Origin: Pelodera strongyloides
Lineage: Eukaryota > Nematoda > Chromadorea > Rhabditida > Rhabditidae
DNA length: 64,000 bases
Direction of reading: 5' to 3'
Assembly: GCA_036852015.1 (NCBI GenBank)
Contig: JAANDG010000146.1
Location: 62,001 to 126,000, forward strand
Shown: one piece after another, positions 59,801 to 64,000 of the stretch
Layout of the letters: the number at the start of each line of letters is the position of its first letter
How positions within the stretch are numbered: the stretch's first letter is position 1
Made by a program: the position numbers and the translations under genes
The notes under the pieces: generated by a model
The model's database searches: none
What the model saw: only the letters and a program-made list of their open reading frames with translations
Told to the model about the DNA's origin: nothing

Positions 59801-62800
59801 AAAGTTGGTAGCTGGCTAAAACCGGCGGAGATAAATAGGCTTTCCCGAGAAAATTGGCCTCCGGGAAGTTTAAAGGCCAGGTCCGGCTTCAGAAATGAAC
59901 AGGACCCCGGGACAACTGAACTTACGTATTTACGAATTTAACTCGATTTTTTATTCTAATATATGGTCATTTGCATAAGCTGCATAAGAATGCCGGTGTG
60001 CTCGTTGCGCTTCAAAAATCGGTCGTTATTTCGCTTTAATTCATTTTTATAGGGTGTCGCTCGTCTGATGGTAACTCTTATTTGCTGGCTTTGGCCCGAG
60101 TGGAGGGCGGCTTCAATTGGATGCGCGTTGACTGCAGTTCCTGCAGTACTCATTCTCATATTCGTGTTCCCCGAAAGTCCGACCTGGCTTCACAATAAGG
60201 TAGGCTAGTTGTCGAATGATAGACTATTCATATTTATGCATTGAATGCCCAGCGCGAGCATAAGCAATTAATAATTATTATAATAATTTACCACATCAGG
60301 GAGATGCGCACAAAAGCCAACACAGAGTAAAATGTTTCAAAAACAAATGAGTTCTATTGAATGGAGATAAGGACACAAAAGTAGGAGTTTTGGGTCTTAT
60401 AACAAGAGAATAGCGTTTCTTAGCCGAGCACTACGAACCCAGTAGCTGGACACTCTCGGACACTAACACACATAAGCGTGCACAGACCCAGGGTTACGTC
60501 AGTGACAATACATACTTATATACGCTCCCAAGTGTTGTCACTTATTGTCGGAAATTACCGCATCCAGACGGGATACGATGCGGATCCAATGGTGAGCGAG
60601 GATATCGCCGCACACGCGCTGCTTGGCCTTGTGCCAAGGTGGCAGACTTAATGTATCCTATTACATGGTCGTCTCGACGAGATGCGCGCATCCGAGAAGA
60701 AGATTGCACGATTTGCTGGTGTAGAATACGTGCCAATTGCACATAAGAAGCTTGAGAAGACAAAGGTTAGTCTAAATTGCCCATTGATTGAAGTAATCAG
60801 CGAAATTCGTGTATCTTGAACTACCCAAAAAACGGTGAATTTTAATGAAGTCAGGAACAGGTCCTATAAAGCCTAAGCCTAAACATGCCTATTTTCTATT
60901 TTCAGTCATTCTGCGAAATGATGCACACCGGCGGTCTCTACAAACGTTTGATGGTTCTGTGGTCGATGTGGTCAGTTACTTCAGCTTTCAATTGTTTGGG
61001 ATTACTAAAAGGTGCCGTAGGATAGTCGAAGAGAGAAAGAGAGAAAGAGAGAGAGAGAGAGAGATTGAGTTCCGTAGTTGGGTATTTGCAGTAGCTAGAG
61101 TGAACCTCCTTCAACTGTAGGTACTGAAATTTGAAAATGACACGTTTTGTCGAAATTATTTTTTTAAATAAAAAAAACCTCTAACTCCAGGTTCACCGCC
61201 TCCATCTGTGGATATGCGACAGATCTGAATTCCAATACAATTTCCGGAGATCTTTTCCTCAACCAAGTTCTATTCTCTATTCTAATCGCCGCTTCGAAAA
61301 TGGTAAGCGTTGCATACAGTAGCAGTGAATTTTCATGGGAGGTCTTGAAGGTGTCCTGGGAGGGAGGAACATGTCCGTTCGGTCATGGTTACTTCCTGCG
61401 TGGTCTGGGACTCTTCGTCGGTGGTTCTGTTTACTTCTCGGATTGCCCAGGACGTTTCCTGGGCGGACATTCCCGCTTCCATGGTGGTATTTTTCATTCC
61501 TTGGGTGGTCCTATTAAACTTCGTGCTCCTGGACTCTTCGACGGCGGTCCTGCTTCCTGGATGGTCCTATTAAACTTCGTGCTTCGGGCCTCTTCGAGGG
61601 TGGTCCCTGCTTCCTGGATGGTCCTATTAAACTTCATGGGTGGTCTCGTGGGTGGCCCGTGCTTCCTGGGTGGCCTCCAACAATATGTTGATTTCAGTTT
61701 CTGGTCGTCGTGGACAGTCTCCTTCCGGGTTTCTCCCGTCGTGTCCTTCATCAAGGCAGTCAACTGGTCGTCTGCGTCTGCTTCTTCGTCCTCACAATCA
61801 TGACGATTCGGGGAAATACGGTAGGTATAAGTTTATGAACAAATCGATAACTACACTATTTCTCCTACTTTATCTACCAAAATACTGTAACCACGCCACG
61901 CTTCATTGAGTGATAAATAGTAAATGGCCTATCGCCCATGCGGGTAAATGATTAAAACAAATGTTGGGGGTTCCGCTCGTCCAATAGCCGAAAAAAGACG
62001 AGAACTACATTGCATGACGCGCAAAAATAGTTGTTTGGTAGTTCAAGTTCAGAGACCAAGATACTCGTTCTAGGCACAAAGTAAAGTACTCTCCTGAGAC
62101 CATATTCACCACTCTGATTCCCTCGGGGAAATATTCCCTGGGGACGGAAAATAGCATACTAACGTGAGACACACAGAGAAAAAGACGGGGAATTCCCCAT
62201 GTGGAATCGAGTGGTGAATATGTCCTTTGATTGCTATTATCTATTCTGTACCATGTTTAGCACAGCACCCTGTTCCTCGCCGTAAACCTTCTGGGCACCG
62301 TCTTTATCGAGTACACGTGGGATGCGTGCTATTTGTGCGCCGTCGAGTCAATGGAGACATCGTGCAGAGCGTCGGCGACCGGAAGTTGCTCATTCGTCGC
62401 CAGGATCGGTGCCATCATTGCGCCATTTGTGAGTAGTATTTGCGAATTAAAATTTTATATTCTTATAGCATACAGTTTCACGTAGGCGTTGCGAACACAC
62501 ACGCGCTTTAGCACTTAGAATGACTGTTAATTTCAAATAGCTGTGCATTGAGTGGTGATAATTGTAAAGAGCAGTGTTTGAAATTTATGAGCAGCACAAC
62601 GCGAAACTCTGAAACATATGAAAAGGGTGCGCGGCGCTTTCGCCCAATCTTCGCCCGGTTTTTGCCAAAGGGGACATCAGTGCACTCGCTCAGTTCTGGC
62701 GACAGTCCGGCGAAGTGCGCGGCGAAGCATGGGCGAACCGGCGAACCACCTTTATTCGCCACGCACCAACAGAGTTTCGTCAATGCAACGCTAACACGTA

Positions 62801-63409
62801 GCACTCACAGGCACTTTTCAACTAATAAGCTTAACTTACAGTTGAACTACCTCAACACCTCGTGGTCCTCATCCTTGTACCTCACAGTCGTTATACTTGG
62901 CACGGTCAACCTCGTCGTGTCCTACTTCCTTTTGGTTGAAACAAAGGTAAGTCGTTTAAAGTGGTATAGCAAATGAAGTGTATCTTCCTATTGGTTCAGA
63001 CGAAGCTCAAAGTTCAATCAATCCGGCTTAGGATACGAGAATATTTTGCACTCCCCATCTTAGCCATTCTCGCCTCGTTTTATCCCATGAGAACAAAGCG
63101 AACGTCTACCGTAAATAGGTTTTGAATACACACGCTGCTCTTCATCAATCACTGATAAAATAAAGCCGCGCGCAAATCTGGCACACGCGCAGCACAGATC
63201 TGGCACACGCTTAGCACAGATCTGGTACACGCTTAGCACAAATATGGCACACGCTCGGCACAGGGATTGCGCAGCAATGACTGCGCATGTTTTCCATGTA
63301 ATCATAATTATTCATTTAGAATGTCAACCTCGACAACGTGCACGTAGACGAAGAAGAAACCACGAGTACGCCCGAGGAGAGTGCAATGTTAGAGAAAATA
63401 ACGGAATAA
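56883..63409 (+). CDS. SLC22-type organic ion transporter (MFS)
   Basis: Predicted 12-TM plasma-membrane carrier for organic cations, anions or zwitterions; the substrate is not readable. Exons: 56883-57023, 57383-57456, 57697-57869, 59473-59618, 60053-60199, 60667-60765, 60906-60970, 61191-61302, 61698-61820, 62261-62428, 62842-62946, 63320-63409. Frames agree; 480 aa. Family marks: the Cys-rich first extracellular loop (WSCDD ... DCSVYLECNGTI ... YGWICGPDAY), the MFS motif GAISDAIGRKP (residues 103-113), FPESPTWL, then GYATDL, and EYTWDACYLCAVESMETSCR near the C-terminus. The N-terminus is shorter than in typical SLC22 proteins, so a further 5' exon may exist; the acceptor TTTCAG at 56863-56868 would fit either cis- or trans-splicing. 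Exon 6 has no AG at its expected acceptor (60665-60666 is AT). Intron 3 is a tandem array. Confidence 0.9.
58088..59472 (+). repeat. Tandem array, about 21 units of 68 bp, each carrying the intron's 3' splice site
   Basis: Unit: TAATTACATAACAATCCACT, then TACAATTATCCCGCAATTACAG, cut here to CCGCAATTACAG, then GTCACCACCCTCCTGTAATTAGCC. The last unit ends CTGCAATTACAG exactly at 59472, which is the acceptor of exon 4 (the exon begins GTCTGGCTCCG). Every upstream unit has the same CAATTACAG|GTCA sequence. Two unit types differ together at two sites (CCCGC...GTCACC versus CCTGC...GTCATC). Confidence 0.9.
59706..59785 (+). repeat. tRNA-like sequence, probably a SINE head
   Basis: Plus strand: GGCGCAGTGGCAAGCGCC resembles a D arm with A box. 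GCTGG-TTCGAGC-CCGGC forms a complete T arm with B box. The anticodon region is irregular. A dispersed-repeat fragment follows (CTTCAGAAATGAACAGGACC), then a decayed GGCCGG-type MITE to about 60040. Confidence 0.5.
61480..61660. repeat. Tandem GGTGGTCC/TATTAAACTTCGTGCT repeats in transporter intron 8
   Basis: Three or four copies of CCTGGATGGTCCTATTAAAC then TTCGTGCTTC of about 55-60 bp. They keep an open frame from exon 8 into the intron (61300-61803), but the protein-level homology resumes only at 61698 in another frame, so this is intronic. Confidence 0.7.
62094..62229. mobile_element. MITE, TTCTGTCCCCAGGG group
   Basis: Begins CTGAGACCATATTCACCACT, contains the inverse of AGTATGCTATTTTCCGTCCC, and ends GGTGAATATGTCCTTTG. 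Transporter intron 9. Confidence 0.7.
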
Positions 63410-64000
63410 ATATTAATATTATTAATAATAATATTAATTATCACTACCTAGTTTTTTACTCTATTTTATCATCTTATTCGTCATACTAGCAGAATAGCAT
63501 AAAAAACAATCGCTATATCTTTCATCTTTCCTATCTAAAATACGCGATATTTTCACGTGCGCCGCGGAGGATTTCATGGTGCGCGGAAATACAACAGTCT
63601 CGTAGCGCAAATAAGACAAATAATAAATATTGTTCCTATGATTCTCAAATAGAGATTCAACTACTTATCATTTCATTGTTAGTGCCTTTCATTATTTCAC
63701 TATCATTAGTCCGTATTCTCGGGCTGCACGGAACTTCAAAAATGGGAACATGTTCCGGGAAAATATCCGCGCGGAAATCTTCCGCTGCGGAAATGGTTCC
63801 GCTCTGGATGGGCACCAGAATACGAATCGAACGGAACATGTTCCATGTAGTTTAAAACTTTCATATTTTGAGTTTATACTATATATTTTTTATTGTTTTT
63901 ATATATAATTTAACACATTTGTTCTTTGTTTAAAGCCAAATACCGGCCGGTTTTTGAAACCCATCGAGTACTCCCTGCTTTCCTATGCTTCATATGCAAA
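63410..64000. other. 3' flank of the transporter and start of another palindromic MITE
   Basis: The stop codon is embedded in GGAATAAATATT, which doubles as a possible AATAAA signal. The rest is AT-rich with a pairing motif GAACATGTTCC (63750, 63833). From 63930 a GAAATACCGGCCGG-family element begins (TTTAAAGCCAAATACCGGCC) and runs off the window. Confidence 0.6.

Noticed and set aside
61300..61803. Open frame continuing from transporter exon 8 into the intron
   Set aside because: It is tandem-repeat sequence; the conserved protein resumes at 61698 in a different frame after a TTTCAG acceptor.

Overview
The window is eukaryotic and almost certainly from a Caenorhabditis-type nematode. Introns are numerous, and their acceptors are mostly TTTCAG, TTTTAG or TTTAG without long polypyrimidine tracts. 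Acceptor-like sequences lie a few bases upstream of several start codons, as expected for spliced-leader trans-splicing. Intergenic DNA and introns are packed with short palindromic TIR elements. All exon models below were read by eye and joined only where splice phase and reading frame agree. No transcript or database search was available.

Layout: 0.6-1.9 kb, part of an unrecognised gene (minus strand) with an apparent frameshift. 1.9-8.2 kb, repeat-rich DNA. 8.2-16.5 kb, a mitochondrial carrier of the SLC25A39/40 type (minus, 10 exons, 347 aa), whose 3-kb intron 7 holds an intact, recently inserted LTR element with no protein-coding core. 17.8-35.2 kb, cytosolic leucyl-tRNA synthetase (minus, 33 exons, 1185 aa). 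35.2-37.0 kb, MITE-rich spacer. 37.0-39.7 kb, a two-HMG-box chromatin protein close to C. elegans HMG-1.2 (minus, 7 exons, 210 aa). 39.7-44.2 kb, spacer with a degenerate tandem array and an 81-nt A tract. 44.2-49.6 kb, an unrecognised gene with a serine-rich, low-complexity C-terminal half (minus, 9 exons, about 479 aa). 49.6-56.9 kb, spacer with large hairpin elements and tRNA-like SINE sequences. 56.9-63.4 kb, an SLC22-type major facilitator transporter (plus, 12 exons, about 480 aa).

The genes look like ordinary housekeeping and transport loci and do not form a pathway. LeuRS charges tRNA-Leu in the cytosol. The SLC25A39/40-type carrier is expected to move glutathione into mitochondria and keeps four cysteines in its first matrix loop. 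The HMG protein bends DNA in chromatin. The SLC22-like protein should move organic ions across the plasma membrane. LeuRS and the carrier share a strand with 1.2 kb between them, and the carrier has TTTCAG four bases upstream of its ATG, so a shared pre-mRNA is possible but not shown.

The most unusual signal is a recurring one. At three introns a tandem repeat is built from the splice site itself. Two LeuRS introns carry extra downstream copies of the exon end plus 5' splice site. In the SLC22-like gene, about 21 units of 68 bp each carry the same 3' splice site as the real exon. Other notable items are the LTR element filled with a minisatellite, a perfect A-A'-A palindrome, nested MITEs, an inverted-repeat element filled with ATCGGGGC iterations, and an apparently missing AG acceptor in the transporter.
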